Positions 6,583 to 14,356 of a DNA stretch of 41,598 nucleotides are shown in pieces (the first letter of the stretch is position 1; every line of letters begins with the position of its first letter). The position numbers were made by a program, and so were the translations under genes. Source of the DNA: a virus. Where the stretch lies: IMG/VR virus record IMGVR_UViG_3300018080_000293, positions 1 through 41,598 of that record. One strand, written 5' to 3'. The notes under the pieces are model-generated. The model was not told the origin of the DNA. It searched no databases and saw only the letters and a program-made list of their open reading frames with translations.

Positions 6583-7155
6583 ATGACTGAATCAGGGCGA
6601 AAGAGGGATAGCGTCACAGATGGCGAGGTGAGCCAGTCTGTAAAACTGGCGTCGAAAGGCTTAGTAGGTTCGAATCCTACCTATCCCACCATTCATTGTC
6701 GAAATTGTCACTACGAGCCTAAGAATAGAGGGGTATCAAATAGTATAGCAGCAATAGTGCAGTGCTATCACCCACTTGCTCTGTCCGACCCTGGGAATAA
6801 AAATCCCTGTAGATATTTTGTTCCCAAAGAAGGAATCGAGTTGGAATGGTATATCAAGGGCTGGGATGATTTAGTTCGTATTATAGAAGGCAGATATTAC
6901 ATAAAAGACAAGGGGATAATCTTTAATCCCGAGGAGTGGGAGGCATTTAAGAGTAGATACGTAGCTAAGGGTTGCACTACAAACTTAGGAATCATTGGTG
7001 CTACCTGTAACTGTGGTGCAGAATATCAAGCCGAACAGACTGCAAAGATGCTAGGAGAGCAGTTGAGACAGGAAGGCAGACAGGAAGTGGTGGATTGGAT
7101 AGAATCTAATTTAAAGCAGTTTCAGGGATACCAATATCTTGATGAAGTAAAGTGA
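6583..7155 (+). CDS. Zinc-knuckle protein whose open frame reads through the tRNA
   Basis: The frame is open from ATG 6583, but codons 8-36 are the tRNA-Tyr. Real protein similarity seems to begin at codon 37: HCRNC, then C-x-HP, then NPC match the C-x2-C, C-x-H-P, C pattern of the next gene product (7192). In that gene the first cysteine is residue 5, which would put this start at the tRNA 3' end, where only an ATT (6691) is available. Either ATG 6583 is used before tRNA processing, or translation starts at a non-standard codon on the mRNA left after tRNA excision. The rest is an acidic helical region with CNCGAEYQAEQTAK and a Q/E-rich C-terminus. True N-terminus uncertain. Confidence 0.55.
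   Translation: MTESGRKRDSVTDGEVSQSVKLASKGLVGSNPTYPTIHCRNCHYEPKNRGVSNSIAAIVQCYHPLALSDPGNKNPCRYFVPKEGIELEWYIKGWDDLVRIIEGRYYIKDKGIIFNPEEWEAFKSRYVAKGCTTNLGIIGATCNCGAEYQAEQTAKMLGEQLRQEGRQEVVDWIESNLKQFQGYQYLDEVK
6605..6691 (+). tRNA. tRNA-Tyr (GTA) with encoded CCA
   Basis: Acceptor GGGATAG (6605-6611) pairs with CTATCCC (6681-6687), followed by discriminator A and CCA at 6689-6691. D stem TCAC/GTGA; anticodon stem CCAGT/ACTGG with loop CTGTAAA, giving anticodon GTA; a long class II variable arm as in bacterial tRNA-Tyr; T stem GTAGG/CCTAC around TTCGAAT. All stems are perfect, so the tRNA should be functional. It lies in frame inside an open reading frame (6583-7155). Confidence 0.95.
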
Positions 7156-7191
7156 CAAGCCCAACTCAAGAAATGGAGAAAGGAGGACTAA

Positions 7192-7371
7192 ATGTATAGT
7201 AGCTGTAATGGTTGTGTATTCTTCTACGAAGAACGGGATGTGAACTACAGGACTTGCAAGCATCCTGACTATGATGAGGAGGAAGATGTTTGCCCTGGTA
7301 GATATGATATAGAGGATGCCAAAGCTGATGCAAAAGAAAGACAGAAGCATTTTGCCGAATTGGAGGACTGA
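7192..7371 (+). CDS. Small zinc-knuckle protein (59 aa)
   Basis: ATG after AAAGGAGG (7179-7186). Cysteines CNGC at 5-8, CKHP at 22-25 and C34 form the same C-x2-C, C-x-H-P, C pattern as the tRNA-linked gene before it, followed by an acidic then charged helix. The stop overlaps the next start by one base. Probably a metal-binding module; function unknown. Confidence 0.65.
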   Translation: MYSSCNGCVFFYEERDVNYRTCKHPDYDEEEDVCPGRYDIEDAKADAKERQKHFAELED

Positions 7372-7613
7372 TGACTAAACAGGAAGAGATTAGAGGGACA
7401 ATACAAAGGGAACTTGTCAATGTTGGAGGCATGGATAAGGCTGGAGCTTATACATTTACAGACCAAATCCTCACCTATCTCCACTCTCAGGGTGTAGTGA
7501 TTAAGGTGGATTTAGAACACACGGAACTTGAGTCTTGTGAAGTGGAGATGTTTGGAACGAGGTTTAATGTAATTTCTGCTAAGAATCTCACCGCAACCGA
7601 ACCACTAATATGA
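7371..7613 (+). CDS. Small hypothetical protein
   Basis: 80 aa, coupled to the zinc-knuckle gene by a TGATG overlap. N-terminal helix with QEEIRGTIQREL and a second helix (TDQILTYLHSQG), then a beta part. No motif seen. Confidence 0.65.
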   Translation: MTKQEEIRGTIQRELVNVGGMDKAGAYTFTDQILTYLHSQGVVIKVDLEHTELESCEVEMFGTRFNVISAKNLTATEPLI

Positions 7614-7625
7614 AAGGAGAATAAG

Positions 7626-8405
7626 ATGACTGTAAGCTCACCAATATTCATTGATGTGTTTGAACCAACCAACATTGAAGCCCTTATACACCAATCTGTT
7701 CCTACTATCAAGGACTCATTTAATAACAAAGGGTTTCCAGACTATACATGGATAGATGTATTTAATAGGAGGATAGGTGTATCCAGGAAAAAGATTGGTG
7801 AATTGCTTGGTGATATATCAGGTGCTGAGGAACAGCTAGGCAGAGATATTGAAGGTGTGGATGAATTATGGTTACTGATTGAAGATGCTATCTATAGTCC
7901 AACTCTGTATAGTAGAAAGAATTCACCACCTAAACCTGGTATACAGATATGGACTCCAACCAAAGATGGCAAGTTGTTACACCCTTACCACAAGTATGGT
8001 ATAAGCATAGCACAATTCAATGCTTGGTTATATCAACTGGATAAGTGTGGCATAAGTCATATTGAAACATTCGACTACGAACACACAGCGAGCAGCCTCA
8101 TTGCCATGTATCAAAGCTCTCAGAAGGCAGAACACACCACGCTCAAGCGATATATCAGAACAAAGGCATTGCACAGAGATTGGAATCCGCATGTCCTATC
8201 ATTGATGGGTATTCATAGTCTTAGTGCTGATGGTAAAAGATGTAAAACATTCCTTGGAGAAAAGAAAGCTAAATCACTGATTGATAGATATGGAACTATG
8301 TGGGAAGTATTATGCCAGGATGCTGGTGAGTTAGCACAGACTGAGAGCATTGGAATTGTTGATGCAACCAAAATACTGAAGGCAATAGGTAAGATAAGGA
8401 GGTAG
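7626..8405 (+). CDS. ERCC4/XPF-type nuclease homologue with C-terminal helix-hairpin-helix
   Basis: 259 aa. Residues 41-63 show the ERCC4 core with D44 and a VSRK segment (52-55), where active enzymes have V-E-R-K; the following EEQL and DELWLLIE strand also match the fold. Residues ~192-259 hold repeated helix-hairpin-helix-like text (FLGEKKAKSLIDRYG, ESIGIVDATKILKAIG). Family members cut branched DNA. The replacement of the catalytic glutamate by serine may impair cleavage. Good AAAGGAG ribosome site. Likely a DNA repair or recombination gene. Confidence 0.68.
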   Translation: MTVSSPIFIDVFEPTNIEALIHQSVPTIKDSFNNKGFPDYTWIDVFNRRIGVSRKKIGELLGDISGAEEQLGRDIEGVDELWLLIEDAIYSPTLYSRKNSPPKPGIQIWTPTKDGKLLHPYHKYGISIAQFNAWLYQLDKCGISHIETFDYEHTASSLIAMYQSSQKAEHTTLKRYIRTKALHRDWNPHVLSLMGIHSLSADGKRCKTFLGEKKAKSLIDRYGTMWEVLCQDAGELAQTESIGIVDATKILKAIGKIRR

Positions 8406-8411
8406 AATGGT

Positions 8412-8612
8412 ATGAAGAATATAACATTCAAGGTACTATTTAAGAAGTATGGTATGGTACTAGAATTTAACAATCCTTCAATGGATACTGAATATGATAC
8501 ACTATCATTTGATTTGACAACCAACACCACAAGGAGATATAGCCATTTTGATGGTATGAGCTATATACCTGATGGTGAGTTTGAGATAATAGGAGTAACA
8601 ATTACAGAATAA
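8412..8612 (+). CDS. Small beta-rich hypothetical protein (KTSC-like?)
   Basis: 66 aa, start six bases after the preceding stop. Alternating beta strands (FKVLFKKYGMVLEF, YDTLSFDLTT) and a charged turn; no cysteines. The pattern of a short beta sheet followed by FEIIGVTI is seen in many small phage proteins. Function unknown. Confidence 0.6.
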   Translation: MKNITFKVLFKKYGMVLEFNNPSMDTEYDTLSFDLTTNTTRRYSHFDGMSYIPDGEFEIIGVTITE

Positions 8613-8622
8613 GGAGGTAACA

Positions 8623-8898
8623 GTGGATATACCAAACAACATACTGGATAATATTAAAAGAGAATATAGGTTTATCACAGAACAGTATCCAACAATAAAG
8701 TCTAGCTATGAAGGATTAGCTTTAGTAGAGCAAGGATTTGAGCAATTAAAAACCAGTGTATTTAAACATACTAACCAAGAGTTTGTTAGTGTAGTCCGTC
8801 TAAAAGATTTTGACTACCTCACAATAGGTTCAGAAGCATTATGGCTTGCTACAGTAGCTACAAGGTTTATTGCCGATATTTGCCCACAATGGAAATAA
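8623..8898 (+). CDS. Small helical hypothetical protein
   Basis: GTG start seven bases after AAGGAGG. 91 aa, mainly helical (ILDNIKREYRFITEQYP, GLALVEQGFEQLKTSVF, ALWLATVATRFIADICP). No motif recognised. Confidence 0.65.
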   Translation: MDIPNNILDNIKREYRFITEQYPTIKSSYEGLALVEQGFEQLKTSVFKHTNQEFVSVVRLKDFDYLTIGSEALWLATVATRFIADICPQWK

Positions 8899-8913
8899 AA
8901 GGAGGTAAAATAG

Positions 8914-9240
8914 ATGGAAGAAAAAGAGCCTACAATGAGACCTGCACTTGACACACTAATAGGATGTAGTAAAAAACCACCAAATGAAATACAGCTAACA
9001 TTCAAACTGGTATCAACTCTCCAAGCCATGCAAAATGTTATGAATAGTAAATGGATTGGAGTGGTATTATATTGTGTATATTGCAAAGAGCCACTTAACT
9101 ATACCTATAACAATGGCAAAGTTTTATTTCAATGTCCTAAGTGCAAAGTTAGGTGGGTAAAAAATTCTACATGGGAAGGAGACTCTAAAGATGGAGCAAG
9201 TAAACTCAAAGGTATTTGCACTAGGATATCCAAGGAATGA
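8914..9240 (+). CDS. Zinc-ribbon protein
   Basis: 108 aa. CVYC and CPKC, about 21 residues apart, frame a beta hairpin at the C-terminal half, a typical zinc ribbon. Its last 50 bases overlap the methyltransferase start, so the two genes are expressed together. Possibly a DNA-binding accessory, unproven. Confidence 0.7.
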   Translation: MEEKEPTMRPALDTLIGCSKKPPNEIQLTFKLVSTLQAMQNVMNSKWIGVVLYCVYCKEPLNYTYNNGKVLFQCPKCKVRWVKNSTWEGDSKDGASKLKGICTRISKE

Positions 9241-10012
9241 TGATGGCTGGATAGAATTCCCTGCTGATACTACTGACAGGAAAAACCTATTCTTCCCAGA
9301 AGAAGTCATGCGTCATCCAGCCAAGATGAATTTTCATCTACAGCAATCCATTATAGAGTATGTAGCTAATGATGGGGATATCCTATTGGATATATTTGGT
9401 GGCACTGGAACATTGATGATTGCAGCATTGCAGGGTTGTAGAGTGGTGTTAATAGATATTGAAGATGGATATAACAGACTGTTAGGGGAAGCTAAAGAGG
9501 AATTAGAAAGACAAGTCCCAGGTGCTGGTAGTCTGGTTACTATTATCAAAGGTGATTGTAGGTTAGTATTACCATTCCCATGTAACCATATTATCACATC
9601 ACCACCATATGCTGGTGCTATGGACATTCGTAGGGTAAGAGAAACTAAGGAAGATGCACCCGATGATTTCTTTGCTGAACAGGATAAAGATATGCTGGAG
9701 TATAGTAAGTCTCCACAAAATATAAGTAAGTTAAATACCTTTATCTACAACATGGAGATGGAAAAGATATACCGTAAATGCTACCAAAGCCTTCCACCTG
9801 GTGGAACATTGACTGTGATTATTAAGGATAGAATAGAAGGTGGTGAACGAGTGTATCTTGGTAAGTGGGTTCACAAAGTATGCCTAGCTGCTGGATTCAA
9901 AGAGGATACATGGGCTAAGTGGAGAACACTAGGACATGCATTTACTAAGATAGCTAGAAGCCAAGGTAAGCTGGTAGTTGATGATGAGGATATACTTATA
10001 TTTAGGAAATGA
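9191..10012 (+). CDS. N6-adenine/N4-cytosine DNA methyltransferase
   Basis: 273 aa. SAM-binding motif I DIFGGTGT (67-74) is followed by the acidic end of the next strand (VVLIDIE) and catalytic motif IV SPPY (137-140), the signature of amino-group DNA methyltransferases. No target-recognition domain of usual size is visible, so it is a compact enzyme. No restriction endonuclease gene is adjacent, which suggests a solitary methylase protecting phage DNA. The start uses GGAAGGAG nine bases upstream. Confidence 0.88.
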   Translation: MEQVNSKVFALGYPRNDDGWIEFPADTTDRKNLFFPEEVMRHPAKMNFHLQQSIIEYVANDGDILLDIFGGTGTLMIAALQGCRVVLIDIEDGYNRLLGEAKEELERQVPGAGSLVTIIKGDCRLVLPFPCNHIITSPPYAGAMDIRRVRETKEDAPDDFFAEQDKDMLEYSKSPQNISKLNTFIYNMEMEKIYRKCYQSLPPGGTLTVIIKDRIEGGERVYLGKWVHKVCLAAGFKEDTWAKWRTLGHAFTKIARSQGKLVVDDEDILIFRK

Positions 10013-10014
10013 TA

Positions 10015-10134
10015 ATGGAAGATGAATTCAAACTATACAGGGAATTCCTTAATCACTTACATGGATTATTGCTAAAAGTAATTAAGTCTGGTAAGTGTGA
10101 AGGTAAACAAATTAAATGGAGAAGGAGAAGATAA
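10015..10134 (+). CDS. Tiny basic hypothetical protein (39 aa)
   Basis: Lies between methyltransferase and deaminase: starts three bases after one stop, ends with TAATG over the next start. One helix (KLYREFLNHLHGLLLKVIK) and a basic tail WRRRR. Gene-like spacing supports it; function unknown. Confidence 0.5.
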   Translation: MEDEFKLYREFLNHLHGLLLKVIKSGKCEGKQIKWRRRR

Positions 10135-10592
10135 TGAGACAAGGTTGGGATGACTATTTCTTTGATATGGCAAAGCTAATATCCACAAGGAGCACATGTT
10201 TACGGAGACAATATGGTTGTGTGTTAGTTAAAAACAAACATGTGATTAGCTCTGGATTCAATGGTGCACCTAGAAATCACCCACATTGTAATGTTCTTGG
10301 TTGTGCTAGAGAAGGGATGAAATCTGGAACAAGACCAGAATTATGCAGAGCTGCCCATGCGGAACAAAACGCAGTAGCTAATGCTGCTAGGTTTGGTATA
10401 TCTACTGATGGTTCTGAGTTGTATATCTATCCTGAAGATATGCCCTGTCCTCTATGTGCTAAAATACTAATAAATGCTGGTGTATCTGATATACATTATA
10501 AGAATACGAACTACCCAGGATGGGAATTAAGCAAGTCATTATTCCTACATAGTGGAGTAAGTTTATGGAGTCACAATGAATCTAGCACATGA
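10134..10592 (+). CDS. Deoxycytidylate (dCMP) deaminase
   Basis: Converts dCMP to dUMP for thymidylate supply. 152 aa from ATG 10134 (GAAGGAG before it). Zinc-binding catalytic motifs HAE (H75, E77) and PCPLC (C105, C108) are intact; the N-terminal STCLRRQYGCVLV and SGFNGAP segments are typical. C52, C57 and C71 plus H51 could form the second structural zinc site seen in phage-type enzymes. Overlaps the DNA polymerase start by 17 bases, tying nucleotide supply to replication. Confidence 0.93.
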   Translation: MRQGWDDYFFDMAKLISTRSTCLRRQYGCVLVKNKHVISSGFNGAPRNHPHCNVLGCAREGMKSGTRPELCRAAHAEQNAVANAARFGISTDGSELYIYPEDMPCPLCAKILINAGVSDIHYKNTNYPGWELSKSLFLHSGVSLWSHNESST

Positions 10593-12228
10593 CCCTGAAC
10601 TTAACTTTTACTACTATGGTGAAGAACCACCACATCCTGGTATGTTTAGGAAGTATCTAACAGACCCTAAGCTAGTAGCTGTAGATGTTGAAACCATATC
10701 ACTGAAGGAAAGAATAGCTATTGGGGTTGGTGTAGCTGTTAGTCCAACTATGGCTTTCTACTTTACATTATTTCCATCACCATCATCAGTTACTCCATGG
10801 CATTTACTGAAAGACCCAAGTGTTACCAAGCTATTTCACAATGCTCCATTTGACTTGCTATGTCTTAGGGAGTATGAGATATCCAATGAGAATTCTATTG
10901 ATACTAATATACTTGGTAACCTGTTGAATATCAGACCTACTAGACTAATTGATTTATCTTCCCATGTGTATATGAAGTATGGGATATGGTATGAAGTTGA
11001 GCCAGCAAAAGACTTTTTGGAAAAACATAATGCTAAGGTAATGCTGGATGCACCACAGGAAGCTGTAGCAGTTAAATGCTGTCAGGATGCAATGGCTACC
11101 TTTGGAGTATATAACTTCCTACTGCCTGATACTGATGAGGAATACTTCAACACGGAAAATCAGCTAATCCCTATATTAGTAGATATGTCATGTAAAGGGA
11201 TTCCAATAGACCAAGAAGCCAGAGCAGAGTTTGAAATAAAACTAGCAGCAGAGGTTGATTACTATTCCAGTCTAACTAGGGAGGAAGGATTTAGTATCAG
11301 TTCACCACAGCAAGTTGGTTACATGTTAGCAAAACGTGGTGCTTATAATGTATTCAAAAGGATTCCATTCACTAGAGGTGGCAAAACTGGTAAAAAACAA
11401 TTAAGGACTGATGAAGAAATCTTGAATAAAATGGATGACCCATTAGCTGCTATGATTCTAGCTTATAGGAATAAAGCCAAACTACTTAGTACCTACATAA
11501 GACCATGGGCTAATGAGGACAGGGCATATACTAGGTTTCACCTAGATGCTGTCACTGGTAGGATTAGCTCTACTGATAGGAATATGCAAAACATACCTAA
11601 GGGTAGTGCTAGAGAGATATTCGTTCCTGAGAATGGATGCTTTACTGATGTGGACTTTAGTCAAATAGAGTTAAGGGTATTAGCTAATGTCTCTGGTGAT
11701 ATTGAAATGCAATATATCTTTGATACTGATGGAGATATACACCAAGAAACAGCAGACTTTCTTGGTATACCTAGGAGAATATCCAAGAATGTAAACTTTG
11801 CTATGATATATGGTGCTACTGATAATACCATAGCTGAAACAGCACACATTAGGGATATCAATAAAGCTAGGGAACTAAAGCAAATGTGGTTTGACAAATG
11901 GCGAGGTGCTGGTGACTGGATCCAAACACAACAAGAGGAAGCATTGAGACATCCATATATAAAGACCATGTTTGGCAGGGAGATTAGATTGCCTACTGAG
12001 GAAGAAGAAAGTATAGATAGGATAATGAGGAAGGCTATCAACTATCCTATTCAAGGTAGTGCTGCTGAGATAATGAAGAGAGCATTGATTAGGTGTAAGC
12101 ATTTACCAATGTGTTTGCAGGTACATGATGAAATACTATTTGATGGGAAGGTTGAGTTACCTCAACTAAATGATATAGCCGAGTTGGATACACCTGTAGA
12201 AATTAAATATCTACAGAGGTGGGAGTAA
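10576..12228 (+). CDS. DNA polymerase I, family A, with 3'-5' exonuclease domain
   Basis: Replicative polymerase of 550 aa, short for the family. Exonuclease motif I has D37 and E39 (DVET), and a second acidic motif lies in NAPFDLL. The third exonuclease motif seems altered (CCQDA, without the usual tyrosine four residues before D). Polymerase motif A is DFSQIELR (D360); motif B has R400, K404, F408 and Y412; motif C is HDE (517-519). F408 corresponds to the residue that disfavours dideoxynucleotides. TGRISSTDRNMQNIP is also present. No 5'-nuclease domain and no primase or helicase partner is visible. It is the last plus-strand gene before the convergent late genes. Confidence 0.95.
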   Translation: MNLAHDPELNFYYYGEEPPHPGMFRKYLTDPKLVAVDVETISLKERIAIGVGVAVSPTMAFYFTLFPSPSSVTPWHLLKDPSVTKLFHNAPFDLLCLREYEISNENSIDTNILGNLLNIRPTRLIDLSSHVYMKYGIWYEVEPAKDFLEKHNAKVMLDAPQEAVAVKCCQDAMATFGVYNFLLPDTDEEYFNTENQLIPILVDMSCKGIPIDQEARAEFEIKLAAEVDYYSSLTREEGFSISSPQQVGYMLAKRGAYNVFKRIPFTRGGKTGKKQLRTDEEILNKMDDPLAAMILAYRNKAKLLSTYIRPWANEDRAYTRFHLDAVTGRISSTDRNMQNIPKGSAREIFVPENGCFTDVDFSQIELRVLANVSGDIEMQYIFDTDGDIHQETADFLGIPRRISKNVNFAMIYGATDNTIAETAHIRDINKARELKQMWFDKWRGAGDWIQTQQEEALRHPYIKTMFGREIRLPTEEEESIDRIMRKAINYPIQGSAAEIMKRALIRCKHLPMCLQVHDEILFDGKVELPQLNDIAELDTPVEIKYLQRWE

Positions 12229-12245
12229 CAACAAAACTTCTACAG

Positions 12246-13925
12246 TTAAGCAGGTTGTCTCTGGCTAACTATACTATACTCATCACGGTATTGAGTCTTG
12301 TCCTTTAGTATTGACCAAAACTCATTCCTTCGCTCAATGGCTTCCTTCAGGTATCTCTCAGATATAGACTGTTGTTGGATAGTCACATTCACATAGGTTT
12401 CTGCTGCATGTCTCAGTAATTCCTCAGTAGCTAACCTAGCCTGAGCTTCGGCAATGTATCCATTAGTTGAACCTATACAAGCACCAGCTTCCTGTATGTA
12501 GCTGTTTATTAATCCTAATCGGATGTTTGCCTCATTAAGATACCTATCAACTATACCTAGTCTACCACTACCTTCATCCATATAAGCTCTTGCCTGGTTT
12601 ACACGCTCCTGAGCCAGCTTTATATGCCCATCAACAGTAATCAACCTACCAGTAGCTTCTTGAGAGAACTGTGCTGCGGAAGCTAGATAGGTCTCAGCCT
12701 CAGCTAACTTGGTAGTCCTTACACTCTCGGATAGTCTAGATATAGCTACCTCAGTCTGTGCATAAAGGTTGTATAGTTCAGCTACTCTATCACCAACATT
12801 AACCGAATTGATATAATCATCACCAGAGGTAAGGTAGCCAGCAGCAAGAGTTCTATATGTTCCTTCATCTGTCCATATAGCTGCTATCTCACCTAGTGCA
12901 GTAGCCATTGAAGCTATTTGGGTAGCCACAGAATCTAAAGCTGTGTTGGCATCATCCAATAATGTGGATACATCCTCCAAATCTTCATCAGTGCCACTAC
13001 CAGCTTGTTCAATCTCAGTCGCTACCTTATCCAGTGCATCATTGGCATCAATTATATATGCAGCCGCATTGGTAATAGCGGTTCCAATAGCTGTAGCTTC
13101 ACTGGTTATCTTACCCAATGCTGTATCAACCTTGCCAATATAGGTGGTAACTTTGTCCAATGCTGTCTCGGTTTCTGTAACTGCTATACTGCCAAGATTT
13201 GAGGATGCAGCATCAGCAGCAGTTAAGGCATCATGCAATTCCTTGATACCTCTATTCATAAGAGCATAAGCAGAAGCACCTTTGAGAACCACCTCATCAA
13301 GGATTCTTGGGAAGCTGCCATCAGTAGAAGCTGCTGGAGCTGTGCATTCACCTTGATAGTAAACCAGCAAATGCTTACCCTCAGACAAGGTAGTATAGTT
13401 ACCTTCCTCAGCATAGAGATTAAGATGTAATATGGTTCCCCATGTAGAGAATGGTATAAACTTCATTGGAGTCTCTCCAATAGGATACTCTACTTTAAGG
13501 ATTCTTATGAGGTCACCAATACTACTGATGTCCAGTGTTTGTTTGTCTATGGTATAGCTAATCACATAGCCTGTAGATATAGCCATACTACCACCATCAA
13601 TAGTGGTTATCTTACCAGACCTATAATCCATGGTATAGTCAGTATCCCTGGTATAGGTAGTGGTACCATCAACATTGGTAACTTTCTCAGAACCATAGTC
13701 AATGGGTTTGTTAGCCAAAGCTGTATAAGTCCCATGAGCACCAGCACTTGTCCAAGATTCATCATCCACATCAAGAGTGATGGTAAACTCATAGGTCTTA
13801 TCATCTGGGAAGAATCGGCTAACATCAGCTACAGCTTCGGTAACTGCTCTGGTTAGCTCATCACTATCCCAAGATGCATCGGATAATTCTATCTTTAGAG
13901 CAGCTATCATTTCGGTTAATGTCAT
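12246..13925 (-). CDS. Head-tail adaptor-like N-terminus fused to long coiled-coil repeats
   Basis: 559 aa. The first ~45 residues (MIAALKIELSD, SDELTRAVTEAVADVSRFFP) look like a head-tail connector (gp6-like). Beta-rich text follows to ~residue 200. The rest is long helix: first TALDKV/TALDSVATQI type repeats, then near 420-510 a clear 14-residue repeat with the pattern xRLgxxxxYIxEAx (GRLGIVDRYLNEAN, IRLGLINSYIQEAG and others). A trimeric stalk is a reasonable reading. Start overlaps the upstream stop (ATGA). It is the last gene of the late operon, 17 bases from the convergent polymerase gene, with no clear terminator between. Confidence 0.65.
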   Translation of the reverse strand: MTLTEMIAALKIELSDASWDSDELTRAVTEAVADVSRFFPDDKTYEFTITLDVDDESWTSAGAHGTYTALANKPIDYGSEKVTNVDGTTTYTRDTDYTMDYRSGKITTIDGGSMAISTGYVISYTIDKQTLDISSIGDLIRILKVEYPIGETPMKFIPFSTWGTILHLNLYAEEGNYTTLSEGKHLLVYYQGECTAPAASTDGSFPRILDEVVLKGASAYALMNRGIKELHDALTAADAASSNLGSIAVTETETALDKVTTYIGKVDTALGKITSEATAIGTAITNAAAYIIDANDALDKVATEIEQAGSGTDEDLEDVSTLLDDANTALDSVATQIASMATALGEIAAIWTDEGTYRTLAAGYLTSGDDYINSVNVGDRVAELYNLYAQTEVAISRLSESVRTTKLAEAETYLASAAQFSQEATGRLITVDGHIKLAQERVNQARAYMDEGSGRLGIVDRYLNEANIRLGLINSYIQEAGACIGSTNGYIAEAQARLATEELLRHAAETYVNVTIQQQSISERYLKEAIERRNEFWSILKDKTQYRDEYSIVSQRQPA

Positions 13926-14347
13926 GGTACCTCCACAAACTTATCTAGTGCAGCTAGAATCCATGGTTCAATCTCAAGAGGTCTATCCATGTTGTGATGG
14001 CATTTATCACAGGTGGCACTGATTGTTTCTGGAAGCTTAACCTTATCAGAAGCAATGTTTACCTCAATCTTAAGTAGTTCACTCCACTCATCCATGAATT
14101 TCTTGTATTCAGGGTTTAGTGTACCATCTTCCAGATACTCTACTACTTCTCTACCACGACCTTTATCGGACTCAACTCCATAGGTATCAATTAAGCCACG
14201 CCTAACCACATCCATATCCTTCAAAGCCTCATTAAACATCCTGCTTAGTTTAGCTGCCTGTGAGCTTACCTTTACAGGTAGCCTACACTTGAGTAGTTCC
14301 TGCATGGCACTCTTACCTTCAAAGACATCCTTATTGGTGACTTTCAT
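13922..14347 (-). CDS. DUF1617-like small phage protein
   Basis: 141 aa; ribosome site AAAGGAGG. The start MKVTNKDVFEGKSAMQ with leucine-rich LLKCRLPVKVS, then a long helix around MFNEALKDMDVVRRGLIDTYG, resembles the DUF1617 family found beside phage tail genes. A CDKCHHN group near residue 112 may bind metal. Role unknown. Confidence 0.6.
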   Translation of the reverse strand: MKVTNKDVFEGKSAMQELLKCRLPVKVSSQAAKLSRMFNEALKDMDVVRRGLIDTYGVESDKGRGREVVEYLEDGTLNPEYKKFMDEWSELLKIEVNIASDKVKLPETISATCDKCHHNMDRPLEIEPWILAALDKFVEVP

Positions 14348-14356
14348 GTTCCTCCT

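Noticed and set aside
6605-6691. tRNA as a phage attachment site
   Set aside because: The tRNA is complete and inside the early arm, and no integrase gene or second partial copy is present.
12943-13856. Several plus-strand open frames opposite the adaptor-like gene
   Set aside because: They lack ribosome sites and mirror the repetitive minus-strand coding sequence.
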